A DNA stretch of 64,000 bases, taken from positions 151,321-215,320 of the forward strand of contig NW_026252130.1 of the NCBI RefSeq assembly GCF_025399195.1, in the 5' to 3' direction. Shown here piece after piece: positions 13,383 to 24,335 of the stretch. A program made the position numbers and the translations under genes. The notes under the pieces were generated by a model. The model searched no databases, had not been told where the DNA came from, and saw nothing but the letters and a program-made list of their open reading frames with translations. Each line of letters starts with the position of its first letter. The first letter of the stretch is position 1. The DNA comes from Umbelopsis ramanniana AG. Taxonomy: Eukaryota > Mucoromycota > Umbelopsidomycetes > Umbelopsidales > Umbelopsidaceae.

Positions 13383-13948
13383 ATGACCAAATCATTTCTA
13401 TTCATCATCTGGGTTTGCCTTTTGGCATTCGTGGTCGCTAACCCTCCTACTCAGCAAAATATCATCAAAAACTTCAAAGTATCTCCTGAGACCGTAAAGC
13501 CTGGACAACATGTTCATCTTACATGGGAAAGAGTTACCAAGAAGTCTGAGGTGCTGCAATTCTTCATTGGCCATTCTACTGGTATGGGCCATGCTCCCCA
13601 AAAGCTACTTGGAAAGTGAGTATAGATACCTGAGAGTTGGTACAAAACTAAAGCAACTAAACGGTATGTCACACTCTCCGTAGGGCACACATCAAAGACG
13701 AGAAGGCTGAAATTGAGATTCCAAAATCGCTGGTAAGTACCTGTTAACAATTGCTGCGCACTCTGCTTTTTATTTTTACCTTTTCAGTAGCTTTAAGGAA
13801 TTTCATGTGGCTTCCAAAAAGCATTACTAACATAAATTTGCATCTGCAGACGCCTTCCACTCCTGGCAATATCTGGATAGTTGAAGTGATGATCAACGAA
13901 AAAGGTAGCTTGTATGATGTTGAAACCGTCAACATTCATGTCAAATGA
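13383..13948 (+). CDS. Small secreted protein, Kre9/Knh1-like fold suspected
   Basis: Three exons (13383-13615, 13684-13732, 13850-13948) join in frame to 126 residues. Residues 1-20 form a signal peptide (MTKSFLFIIWVCLLAFVVA). The mature part has beta-strand character and the pattern IKNFKVSPETVKPGQ followed by HLTWERV. This recalls the Kre9/Knh1 N-terminal Ig-like domain of fungal cell-wall proteins, but the match is by eye only. Introns have GTGAGT and GTAAGT donors. The ATG at 13359 would add eight residues in front of the signal peptide. Likely a secreted or wall-associated protein; role unknown. Confidence 0.75.
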
Positions 13949-14165
13949 TGGTGAATAGCACAACCCCATTGTACACTTGAAATTTCGTTTCCTTTCTCAG
14001 CTGCTCTTGATCATAGCTTAGTAAGGTTTCATTAATATAGCATTGTTTATTATGCAGTCGTAAAATTTCAGTCGTAAAGTTTTTATAAAATAAAATGCAA
14101 AATCATATATAAGGTTCATTGGCCTATATGTTACCAAGTTCATCGTACGAGTTAACCTATTGGTG

Positions 14166-15228
14166 TTAAATGTTTTGGACAGCACGAGACCCTAGTAAAT
14201 AACTGGCCCAAAAAGCTGCAATGTTGAGGGAAGGGCGAGCGAACAAGGTGACCAAGCCGGGTCCAGGACATACGCCGCAAAGTCCCCATCCAATACCGAA
14301 CAAAGCTGAGCCGATCACTAATTTACTGTCGATATTTTTCTTGGTGGGCCAGTCGAAGGAAGCATTGAATTCTGGCTTTGCTTCATTTTTCAAAAAGAAT
14401 TGATAAGCAATGGTGTTGGGAACAAGGCCGCCGAAAACAACCATCATCAGCGAAGGATCCCAACGTTGAGGTCTTGTCAGATCTAAGAATCCTCGAACTT
14501 TATCTGCGTTGGTCATGCCCGAAAAGTACAATCCGAGGGCAAAGGTCAATCCTGAGAAGAAAGAGACCACCACTTGACTCGTAGCGTTGTTGACTTTATT
14601 CTTCAAGATGGTTGGTAAGAGCTTGAAAATAGTTGCTGCTACGGCGATACAACCGAGGATTTGACCGAGTTCATCGTTGGATGGGTAGCTCGTACCATAA
14701 CGATACGGAACACCACCAGTCAAGTAAACTGTTATCACACCGGTGGTGAAGAAAGTGGCAGAAGCGACGATTGAGCGCTTGGAAAAACGAGCAATACCAC
14801 ACAACATGTGTCCAGAGGTGCATCCAGATCCAAGCTGTATGAAAAAAAAGCTATCAATACACCATTATGCGTGCGTGTGTGTTACCAAGTAACACACAAG
14901 ATTTTTTTTTTTCTTTAAACAAATAAACGTTTTGGGACTTCACCTTTGTGCCAGCACCAACAAGCAAACCTGCAATCAATGCTTTTGCCATACTGAATGG
15001 AAATACTGGTATATTTTGTGTGGCTCCGTTACTGGTCCCGAAGCGCAGGGTCACTGCCGTTGCAGCCATGCCCAGAATGAAGAACAGTCGACTTGGTGTT
15101 GAATCTCCCCAAACCAGCCCATTCACAATACCACTTATACCAGCCACTTTGCCGTTATAAGCAGCAAGAGCAGTGGTACTTGCAAAAAGCAAACTTCCAC
15201 CAAGAAGAGATTGAACTGGAGTGAACAT
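14166..15228 (-). CDS. YeeE/YedE-family sulfur transporter
   Basis: Integral membrane protein of the YeeE/YedE (DUF395) family. Bacterial members such as TsuA import thiosulfate. Exons 15228-14944 and 14834-14166 with a 109-nt intron (GTGAAG...CAG, phase 0) give 317 residues. The splice reconstitutes the family motif [13 protein letters not shown]; the second conserved Cys motif, [13 protein letters not shown], is near the C-terminus. Several hydrophobic helices are visible. The ATG at 15228 is chosen because it begins the conserved [11 protein letters not shown] segment; an upstream in-frame ATG at 15345 would add 39 non-conserved residues. It is divergently arranged with a GST-like gene, hinting at shared sulfur/thiol metabolism (inference). 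Confidence 0.9.
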
Positions 15229-15605
15229 GATTGAAAGCGAGCTCTCAAGCACACCGGCCTGGTTTTTTGTTTTACTCTGACTCCTACTTTTCGGTGTCGC
15301 AAATCCTGTACTGACAGTTTCAAAATACAACAATGGTGTAAACATTTTATCACACCATACGTGGCAGCAATGGCATCAAGACAAGCCATATATTCCAGCT
15401 TTTTTTCCGGATCAAAATCCATACTCTACACTACTTTGGACTAACTGACCGGCTATCCATCATATCGGAACGTCAAGAAGTTGATGAAGTAATCAATTCG
15501 ATAAATTCTCCACGTGACAAGTACATTCACGCTTACTACTTCACAATGCAAAAAGGGAACGACTGACAATCTAGGTGCTTCGCCATTCCTTTCAAACTAT
15601 CCCAA
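15229..15605. promoter_or_regulatory. Shared divergent promoter, YeeE/YedE gene and GST-like gene
   Basis: 377 bp separate the two start codons on opposite strands. No separate terminator or gene lies between, so the region must hold both promoters. No specific operator recognised. Confidence 0.6.
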
Positions 15606-16647
15606 ATGTCTGACACCAAAGTTATTCTGGTAAGTCTATATAACCATTGTTGTTCTAATGGATGGCCCGAGGCATGACTAGTGCTGACCTTCATTCTTTT
15701 TACCCCACATAACTTTATTGTAGCACTCATACGCTGCGACCCCCTTCGGTAACAAAGTCCAATTTGTCTTGGACTATAAGAAAATCCAATATAGCTTCGT
15801 CAAGATCCCCATGGTGGCCGACCGACCTCTTCGTGCTCCATTGGATGGTGGATATCGCAAGACACCTATTCTTCAAATTGGCAGCGATATCTTTTGCGAC
15901 ACACATATTATCATTCAAGAACTCGAACGTAGATGGCCTACTCCTACTCTCTTCCCCAAGACTCATTCAGGAGCAGATATCACCGGTATTGCCTGGGGAA
16001 TGACTGCGTGGACTGACACATTGATGTTCAAGGCCGTGGCTGCCCAACTTCCCATGTCCACTTTCCCAAAGGAGTTTGTGCGAGACCGAGCAAACTTCAA
16101 TGGCTTGAAGGATATTGATCCCAAGAAAGCGGATGCCATCTCTCCCTACGAAGCCGAGAGATTGCGTGCACAGTTGTCATGGCTGGAGGTTCAATTGCAG
16201 GGTAAAAAGTGGGTCCTTGACACTACTGATGTGTCCTTGGCCGACTTCAATGCCGCCATGCCTGTTTGGTTTTTGAAATCGTTGCGTAAGGATCAGCTTT
16301 TGGAGGAGTTCCCTTCTGTGAAGAGCTGGATAGAACGTTTCTTTGCTGTTATACCCAAAGGTAAACCAGCCAAGATGACTGCAGAGGAGGCTTTGGAGAT
16401 CGCCAAGAACACACCGTCAACTGCTCAAGAGGCTGTCGATGTCAAGGAGCCCAACGGTCTCAAGCCTGGCGATTTAGTAAGGGTTACCCCCATCGACACA
16501 GGACGTATACCCGTGGTTGGCAGTGTTGTCAACAGCTCAGCAAATCATATTGCTTTAAGACGCAAGGATGCTGAGACCGGTATAGAAACGGTGCTTCATT
16601 TCCCCCGATCTGGATTCCTCGTCATTCCTGTCAAGGGCAAGATGTAA
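15606..16647 (+). CDS. Glutathione S-transferase-like protein with extra C-terminal domain
   Basis: Exons 15606-15629 (eight codons) and 15724-16647, GTAAGT donor, in frame; 315 residues. Residues 1-90 form a thioredoxin-like GST N-domain (HSYAATPFGNKVQFVLDY, then a TPILQIG cis-Pro-type motif). Residues about 100-215 form the all-helical GST C-domain with the DVSLADFNAAMP segment typical of it. Residues about 225-315 add a basic beta-rich tail (LKPGDLVRVTPIDTGRIPVV) seen in some fungal GST-like proteins. Predicted cytosolic; glutathione conjugation or thiol reduction is inferred, substrate unknown. The short first exon supplies the normal GST start, so the longer exon alone would look truncated. 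Confidence 0.88.
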
Positions 16648-16957
16648 TAGCAATTTCTTGTATTTTATTGTGTATATATAGGTCTGTATATATACCAAAG
16701 TTTGTATTCCTTCCAAGTTGTATCAGTCATGCGAAAGGGACGGACAGTCGGTTGGTTATGCGCCTGTGTGGTGTCCAGTGATAATGCATCCTTGGTAGTT
16801 ACAACTAAATAAAAATAATAGTCCTGCTTGGTTAGGTCTAACCATAACAATGAAGATATGTATTACAATGGATTCAACGAAATCCGGTGTTTTTATTTTA
16901 GTGCTGTACAAAGTGAATCAGAATCTATTGTGAGATTATATATAAAACATAACCCGT
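16648..16957. other. Convergent intergenic region
   Basis: 3' ends of the GST-like gene and the GH31 gene face each other here. AT-rich, no gene seen. Confidence 0.5.
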
Positions 16958-19300
16958 TTAAAGGTCAAACTTGTTGCCTGAGGCAGATCGCTCATCACCT
17001 CCAACAATCTGTGCTTTCCATGCAGCAGGAGCGTTTTCAACTTGAACGGCACCGTTGGCAACGGAGATCTTGACAGTCTCGTTTCCAGCAGCATCAACAA
17101 TGGTAGCAGAGCCAGTGGCATCCTTGGAACCAACAACAACGGTGAAGTCCTTAGTGTAGTCATAATCAGGCTTGGTTTCGTCGGAACCGAGAACAACGAC
17201 GTGGTTTTCACGGACCAAGATGGGAAGAGAAAGGAAGTCGTGGTTCTCCTTAACCCAGCAAGGACCAACGCGCTTCTTACCATCCAACAAACCAACCCAG
17301 GTACCAGCTGGAACGTAGTATTCGACATCACCAGTATCGTTGAAGATAGGGGCAATCAACAAACTTGGGCCAAGCATATATTGCTGGTCAAGGGTCCAGA
17401 CAGTACGATCTTCAGGGAATTCCATGAACATAGGTCTCATGAGAGGAGTACCGGTCTTGTTGGCATGGATAGATTCCTTCCAGATGTAAGGCATGAGTCT
17501 CATCTTAAGCTTAACATACTTCTCCAAGACATCGCAGGCTTCCTCATCAACAATCCATGGGACACGGTAAGAGCTGGAACCGTGAAGACGAGAGTGAGAA
17601 GACAAGAGACCAAATTGGACCCAACGCTTGTAGATAGCACCGACAGGGTTGGTGAAGTCGTTACCGCTGCCAGTCTTGAAACCAGCAATGTCGTGAGACC
17701 AGAAACCAAATCCGGAAACAGCGAGGGACAAACCAGCACGAAGGGTCTCAGCCATGGAGAACCAGCTAGTGTCACTGTCACCACCCCAGTGAACAGGGTA
17801 TTGTTGACCACCAGAGGTAGCACTTCGGGCGAAAAGACAGGCATCACCCTTACCACGCTTTCTCTCCAAAAGGTCCCAAACGCACTTGTTGTAGAGGTGA
17901 GTGTATTGGTTGTGCATTTGAACAGGGTCGGATCCATCAAAGTACTTGACATCCTTCCAAACGATACGTTCACCGAAATCAGTCTTGAAAGTATCAACAC
18001 CCAAATCCAAAAGGTGCTCGAGCTTAGACTGGAACCACTTGCAAGCATCGGGGTTGGTGAAGTCTACAACACCCTTACCAGCTTGCCAATCATCAGACTG
18101 GAAGGAGGTACCATCCAATCTCTTGACAAGGTAACCATTCTCATCAGCTTCTTGGAAAAGACCACTTTCTTGAGCAATCCAAGAGTTGATCCAAACGCAG
18201 ACCTTAAGACCACGCTTGTGAAGGTTATCCAAGAAAGCCTTGGGATCAGGGAAGTAGTCAGCATCGAACTCGAAATCACACCATCTGTAAGGCTTCATCC
18301 AGAAGCAGTCAAAGTGGAAGACGCTAAGGGGAATATCACGATCCTTCATACCGTCCAAGAAAGAAGTGACAGTCTTTTCGTCATACTCTGTAACGAAGGA
18401 GGTGGACAACCAAAGACCGAAAGTCCACTGAGGAGGCAAACCGGGACGACCGAGCAAAGCAGTGTACTTTTCCAAGATAGCAGCAGGGGTAGGTCCATAA
18501 ATGACATACCAAGTAATGCTCTCTCCTTGAACGGAGGCTTGGACACCACTCATCTTTTCGGATTGAACCTCAAATGACACAGCTTCAGAGTGGTTGAAGA
18601 AAACACCGTAACCCTTGTTGGTCATGTAGAAAGGAACGTTCTTGTAAGCGATACCAGAGCTGGTTCCACCATCCTCGTTCCATGTGTCGATGGATTGTCC
18701 GTTCTTGACGAAAGGACCGAATCGCTCACCCAAACCGTAAACATATTCACCAGGAGCAAGGCTGAGCAAAACTGACATATGGTTGCGAATCTTGACAGTG
18801 CTCTCCTCATCAGTGGGGTCAACGAAACTCTGAGTAGCCTTCATACCATCATACAAATCGGTCTTGGCCATGATCCAGGATACATCCAAAGCCTCAGTAA
18901 GAAGCTCCTTCTGCTCACCAGTATAAGTAATCTTGAAGTTGTCGGCTTCAGTGCTGATATTTGATTTGAGAGAACCAGACTGAATGCTAGCGTTGTTCTG
19001 CTCAGCCTTGATGTCGGCAGCAACGGTTTCAGCATCGTGTACAATAACCTGCTTGTGGGCTCTGTTGATAGCAGTGTGGTGAGTAGCCTTGGTGGCAATG
19101 ACATCCTTAGCTGGGGAATAAGTCTCAAGTGTGATAGTAGGACGGTTGAGAGTATCACCACGGTGCTTTGTGTGCTTAGTAGTGCAAAGAGCACGAAGGG
19201 TGTTGTCGCCCTTCAAACCAATGCTTCCAGGAACCGTCTCTCTGGCATGTGAGAATGTCACGCCTGCCTTATCTCTCCAGCAACCGTCAGTGAATTTCAT
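16958..19300 (-). CDS. GH31 alpha-xylosidase/alpha-glucosidase (YicI-like), intracellular
   Basis: Single-exon gene of 780 residues. It hydrolyses alpha-linked xylose or glucose from the non-reducing end of oligosaccharides by the retaining mechanism. The nucleophile is Asp441 in KTDFGE and the acid/base is Asp508 in HWGGDSDTSW, in the arrangement of E. coli YicI (Asp416/Asp482). The N-terminal beta-sandwich, the (beta/alpha)8 barrel and the C-terminal beta-domains (MRPMFMEFPEDRT, YVPAGTW) are all present. No signal peptide, so it should act in the cytosol on imported sugars. The sugar porters at 10.8 and 21.4 kb could supply substrate. A 511-codon antisense frame is a codon-usage shadow. Confidence 0.94.
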   Translation of the reverse strand: MKFTDGCWRDKAGVTFSHARETVPGSIGLKGDNTLRALCTTKHTKHRGDTLNRPTITLETYSPAKDVIATKATHHTAINRAHKQVIVHDAETVAADIKAEQNNASIQSGSLKSNISTEADNFKITYTGEQKELLTEALDVSWIMAKTDLYDGMKATQSFVDPTDEESTVKIRNHMSVLLSLAPGEYVYGLGERFGPFVKNGQSIDTWNEDGGTSSGIAYKNVPFYMTNKGYGVFFNHSEAVSFEVQSEKMSGVQASVQGESITWYVIYGPTPAAILEKYTALLGRPGLPPQWTFGLWLSTSFVTEYDEKTVTSFLDGMKDRDIPLSVFHFDCFWMKPYRWCDFEFDADYFPDPKAFLDNLHKRGLKVCVWINSWIAQESGLFQEADENGYLVKRLDGTSFQSDDWQAGKGVVDFTNPDACKWFQSKLEHLLDLGVDTFKTDFGERIVWKDVKYFDGSDPVQMHNQYTHLYNKCVWDLLERKRGKGDACLFARSATSGGQQYPVHWGGDSDTSWFSMAETLRAGLSLAVSGFGFWSHDIAGFKTGSGNDFTNPVGAIYKRWVQFGLLSSHSRLHGSSSYRVPWIVDEEACDVLEKYVKLKMRLMPYIWKESIHANKTGTPLMRPMFMEFPEDRTVWTLDQQYMLGPSLLIAPIFNDTGDVEYYVPAGTWVGLLDGKKRVGPCWVKENHDFLSLPILVRENHVVVLGSDETKPDYDYTKDFTVVVGSKDATGSATIVDAAGNETVKISVANGAVQVENAPAAWKAQIVGGDERSASGNKFDL

Positions 19301-19354
19301 GGTATCAAATTCGAGTAAAGAAAAAAGAAGAGAAGATGCGAACGATTCTTTTGC

Positions 19355-19362
19355 TTTATAAA
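19355..19362 (-). promoter_or_regulatory. TATA box of GH31 gene
   Basis: TTTATAAA lies 55 bp upstream of the ATG at 19300 on the minus strand. Confidence 0.5.
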
Positions 19363-21387
19363 TGATGAGGATGTTTTCTAATCAATCTTAGTATAAAATT
19401 ACCAGTCCCGCTGTTCGGCTCCCCAACCATTAAATTTTAACTTTGCACAGGAACATGAAACCGGTATTTTCTGCAGGCCCACAGGCACTCACTCAGAGCG
19501 CCGTTTGTTAGCATAAAGCCGGTCAGCAACCATTTCAAAAGGAGAATATTTCCATCGTTCGTCTTTCACACAGTTATTCTATCGTGGCTGAACTCTAACT
19601 GTCAGTCCTGGCAAAAACCATAAACTCTAAACATGTCCAATTGAATTCTGCGTTATGTCACAAGGCGTCGTGTCTGGCCTGACTTGTCAATGATGATAAT
19701 AAAAAAAAAACACTGTCATGATTGCCGTCTGGTATAGCTATTGGTTCAACGTATAGTCCATCTGCAAACTCACCTTCTTGGACATGATATTAGTGACAGC
19801 ATTGACCGTTCCCAAGTTTAGCAGCTTCCCGAGGCTTGAGATTACAGAAGTTCACATGACATGATGGTTCAGCATAAAGTCATAGTCTAGCAGAATACGT
19901 TACTAGTTTGTGATGTATTAGATGCTATTATCATTTACCAGGGCCATTACGATCGCCTCTACTGGTTTTTTTTAAGGTTGCAACTGAGATTATATACGCT
20001 GAATATGAAATGTGGAGAAAGTCAGTGCATGTCAGAAAGTGCGTCACAGAAGTTATTCACTTCAGGTGCCATTTTGAGCTGATTTGGGTAAACCCATACA
20101 CTGTATGCGCATAGCCATCGACAAAAACCATCTGACAGGATCTGAACTGAACTATAGGTGACTCGAAACCGTCAACGTTCTGATATCTACGCATTTTCTG
20201 GCGTCGTTTGATAGTAGAAGCGGGGAATGGGCAGTTTACGATATTAAGAACGACAAAACTCCTGATTCTTCAAGATGACTTCTCAAATTCCGACCCAGCT
20301 TTCCTCCATGGAATTGCGGAAAGTTGATTATGTAAATTTCACTCAATATGAAAAAGAGGCGGGCGAATGTAACAGTGAGCCTATCAGCCAGAGTAGCACA
20401 GCCTCGTGAACATCTTTACGCAAGCATAATCGCACAGCCAAGAGAAGTGAGTGGCTACAACGTGGAAATCTGATTTTTATAGCATTCCCAAGCGGTTAGT
20501 TTGGTAGCCGTGTAACCCGTCTAAATACGGCGTGTGTCCGTTCCTCGGAAGAACGTGTAATTTTACCAAGTCTCAAAATATCGAATCAAAAGTCAGAGCG
20601 GAGATAATGGTAAGAGCAAAAGGCTTTCTCAAAGCCTGGCGAGGAAGGTTTCAACCAATCGGCAGTATTTACAACGTCTTACTTCCCTTTGTTCCGAGGA
20701 AATTATTACCCCGGATGGACAAAGATATCACCATTCATTTGCGTTCGTCGTACACAGATAATAATGCGTTATTCAATTTTGAACACCAGTAGTCTTGTCA
20801 TCTATGCATATCAAGATGGATAGGTCCAAGTAAGTTAACATAGTTTCCGGCATTAAGCTAATTTGGGCACTTGGTAGGTTCAGAGAATGTCTACCGACTG
20901 TTACAGGCAGATCTATGCCTTATCACCGATTTATTTAGACCAGCCTGGTTCGTTCATCAGCACGGGTGGGGGTGAAGAGAAAGGAACTTGCCCATTTCGG
21001 ACGTGCGTGGGGATACAGGTTAATAGACATTTCATTTGCTTTGAACAGGCAGATATGTAAATAACCATGTTGATCTTTGTCTTGTATACATGGTACGGTC
21101 ATGTTTTAGGCGTCAATATCTTCCTGAGTCTGACCCGAGCTCAATTCATATACACGCTTCCTTCACAAAACTTCTACGGTGTTTGAACTCCACTGAGGAA
21201 GCTGACTTTTACCATTTCCGGTATCTTGTAATTGTGGAGATGTGTGGGGACAATGTCAAGTGATAAATCTGATTGCCGACTACCAGCGTCAAACTTAGTA
21301 TATAAGTCAGCTAGAGAATACGGTTGGATGATTTTTTCATTCCAACTTCTTTGTTATTTTCACCTTTAGCTGTGCTTAGGTTAAAAC
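19363..21387. other. Divergent intergenic region, no gene
   Basis: About 2 kb between the GH31 gene (-) and sugar porter 2 (+). No frame here looks like protein. Both promoters must lie inside; a TATA box for the porter is at 21299. Confidence 0.5.
21299..21305 (+). promoter_or_regulatory. TATA box of sugar porter 2 gene
   Basis: TATATAA, 83 bp ahead of the ATG at 21388. Confidence 0.5.
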
Positions 21388-23122
21388 ATGAAAAGCGCAA
21401 ATTTCTTATGGTTGTGCGTGGTCTTGGTCTCCATCGCTGGTGATGGTGTCAACTACGAAAATTGTATGTACACAAAATGCTCATTATAAAGATGACAAAC
21501 ATAAATTAACCCCACCCATGCTCTGCGTTTAGCTTTCGCTGGAGGTCTTGTTCAACAGGATGCTTTCTTGAATCATATGGGATGGACTTCTGAGACGATT
21601 CCCGAAACTCTTAGTCAGTTGATTGGACCTATTCAATCTCTTGGTCAGGTAAATGCGTCGGAACTCGGATTTAGCCAAACCTTGTCAGATTTTATACTAA
21701 CTTCATGGTGATAACAACAGCTTGTTGGTGGTTTTATGGCTGCTATCTATAACGATGTTCTTGGTCGTAGACATACCCTTTTGGCTGGTTGCGTTATTAC
21801 CTGCATTGGTAATGCTTTGCTCATTGCATCTCCCAACGTTCCAGCTCTGCTTATCGGTCGTATTCTTATGGGTGTTTCTGCTGCTTTCCTTAATAACGGT
21901 GTCGCCATGTACTGTTCTGAGGTTGCTGAGCCCAACACTCGTGGTACCGCCAACAACGTTCAATTCTTGTTCGGTCAAGCCATCACAATCGCCGCTTCCG
22001 GCATTAACTTGGCTATTTCCGGCCTTCCCATCACTGCTAACTGGGGTTGGCGTCTTGCTTGCTCCGTTATCTTCGTTCCCATGGTCACTATGGGTGTCAG
22101 CATTTGGATTGTATGCCCTGAATCTCCTAGATGGCTTATCATGAAGGGTAGATATGACGAGGCTCTGGAAGTCTTGCTCAAGATCCGATCCGATGGTATC
22201 AAGACTGAGAAGGTTATGCTCGAGTACAACGAAATGAAGGCTGCCGTGGTTTATGAGCAGGAACACAACGAAACCAGCTACTGGCACTTTGTCAAGAACA
22301 AGGCTGCTATCAAGCGTACTTTGATTGCCATGTCTTCCAGTTTGTGGTGGATTTTCAACGGAAATGCTATTTTCACTTGTAAGTGCACTGAAAGATTATT
22401 ACGTGTGAGCGACGCCTTTTTGTACCATACACTGACGCCATTGTTTCTCAGACTACTTCAGAACCGTCTACCTTGGCGCTGGTATTACCGATACCCATAC
22501 CCAATACCTTCTCACCCTTATGAACAGTTTGCTCGGTTTCGTCGCTACTTGCATTGGTGCTTATGGTATCGATAAGTGGGGTCGTCGTATGGCTGGTATC
22601 ACTGCCACTGGTGTCGCCGCTATTTCTCTCTTCATTATGTGCGCTATTTCAGTCCGCTTCTTGGATGGTCAAGAAATGCCTAGCCGCGCTGCTGGTATTG
22701 CTTTCATTTTCATGTATAACTTTGAAACCACCATCTGGCAAGCTACCTGGAACACCATTGGTATGCTTTACGGTGCTGAGATTTGGGCCCCATCACTTCG
22801 TGCAAAGGGTTTCTCTCTCGGTTGTTTCACTGGTATGGCTGCTGGTTTCGTCTCCACTTACACTGCTGTTCCTACCTATAACCATCTTCATGGTTATACC
22901 TGGCTTCTTTATGGTGGTTTCTGTGCTCTTGCTTGCTTCCAAGTCTGGGCTACTTGGCCCGAGACGCTTGGTAAGAACTTGGAAGAAATTGAGTTGTACT
23001 TCGACACTGGTGCTGCTAAGCAAGTTCGCAATGTCATGGACCACAAGGAAGAAAATGGCGCTGACGACAAGCTTAGCGTTACTGATAACGAGAAGGAGGG
23101 CATTGAGATTCGCTCCGATTAA
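21388..23122 (+). CDS. MFS sugar porter 2
   Basis: Exons 21388-21463, 21533-21648, 21721-22378 and 22452-23122 join in frame to 506 residues. Sugar porter family: 12 helices, DVLGRRHT after TM2, EPNTRGTANN after TM4, PESPRWLIMKGR before the central loop, DKWGRRMAG after TM8, and a PETLGKNLEEIE C-terminal motif. The first 26 residues form TM1 with a short cytosolic N-terminus. It differs clearly from the porter at 10.8 kb (a paralogue at family level only). Substrate unknown; divergent from the GH31 gene, so uptake of its substrate is a reasonable guess. Confidence 0.93.
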
Positions 23123-24335
23123 TTGAAATCTCTTTTCCTAAAATATTTCTTCTTACTCTGGTTCTATTCACTTATTTAAAAAGAAAGGATCGCTTTGTTA
23201 TTGTATGTTTATGTAAGATAGTACAGACTAAATTCCAACAGTTGTGAAATACTCTCAAAGGCCGTGGTTGTGACCAATGTTCAATGTCACCTTACTACGA
23301 GCTCAGAGCCATTTTTTTTAAAAACGTTATTTAGTAATAATATGTAGCAAGGTTTTAATTCAACCTTCTATTAATCCATACGAATGTGCGTTGCTTGTGT
23401 TTCTTTTTTGCGGGCCACCATTGTTCTCGGACTATAACTTTTGTATGATTTGATGGCGTCTCAGCTTGGAAAATTTGGCTTAGTTGGTCCCTCTAGCTCC
23501 GGCCACATTCACAATGTCACTCTATAAATTGAACAGATCAGTGGAATACTTTACTTCAATCGCTCGAATTTACTTGAATCGGCTATGACATCTTCATTTG
23601 AAGGGGTTTTCAGGCGTATGTTAACTGATCCTCGCCATGACTGTTTGCAGCCGAAGACACTTCAACTCCACGATATCATCATACCAGCGAGCTTCACGTT
23701 GACGGCTCCCTCTTCTATAGCTGTCGGAAACTAGCCTTCTTAGGCATTTATAGACTACTCTGCACGCCTAATTACCTCAATTCTTTTACACTAAGGTAAT
23801 ATATTATTAAGAAACAGGGACAATAAGGAAGTGAAACTAATAGCAGCCGCCCGGAACAAAAACACATTTAACCACGCGGAATACTCGGTACTTCATTATA
23901 GTCCTTTACGCTTCACTACGGGTGGACCACGTCTAGTATAGAACCAAAAGGAAAGTGATAGATGACTTCTAAATGGTAACTCGTTAGGTCGTTCCAAAAT
24001 GAAGGTACCCTGAATATTTTCTTGTTTGAAATCAGTCAGATAATCTCATGTATAGAAGCTTCGATAGATGTTCATGTAATGACTCAACGTGCCGGAAGCA
24101 GTGTAATGATTCACGCTACTTTATTCGCTAAATGGCTGCGTCTGAGCTTGAAGCCTGCATGCCACCACTCGAGAACGCTTCTTGTTTGTTTTCACGGATG
24201 CATGGCCACTGTAAATACGTCTGTAGGTCATCTAGAAACCGGATCTTTCCGTAAATATAGCGAAGTCCAGATTATTTCAAGTCTTATAAAAAGTACCCAC
24301 TTTCTTTATTTCGTGTTCTCACAACATTACGCAGG
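23123..24335. other. Intergenic, THI5 promoter side
   Basis: No supported gene. The right end carries the THI5 promoter. I found no second TPP-riboswitch core here (no CTGAGA / CCTGATC pair), so the usual fungal 5' position appears empty. Confidence 0.5.
24285..24292 (+). promoter_or_regulatory. TATA box of THI5 gene
   Basis: TATAAAAA about 50 bp before the ATG at 24336. Confidence 0.5.

Noticed and set aside
17042-18577. 511-codon plus-strand frame
   Set aside because: Antisense shadow of the GH31 gene, which has complete catalytic motifs on the other strand.
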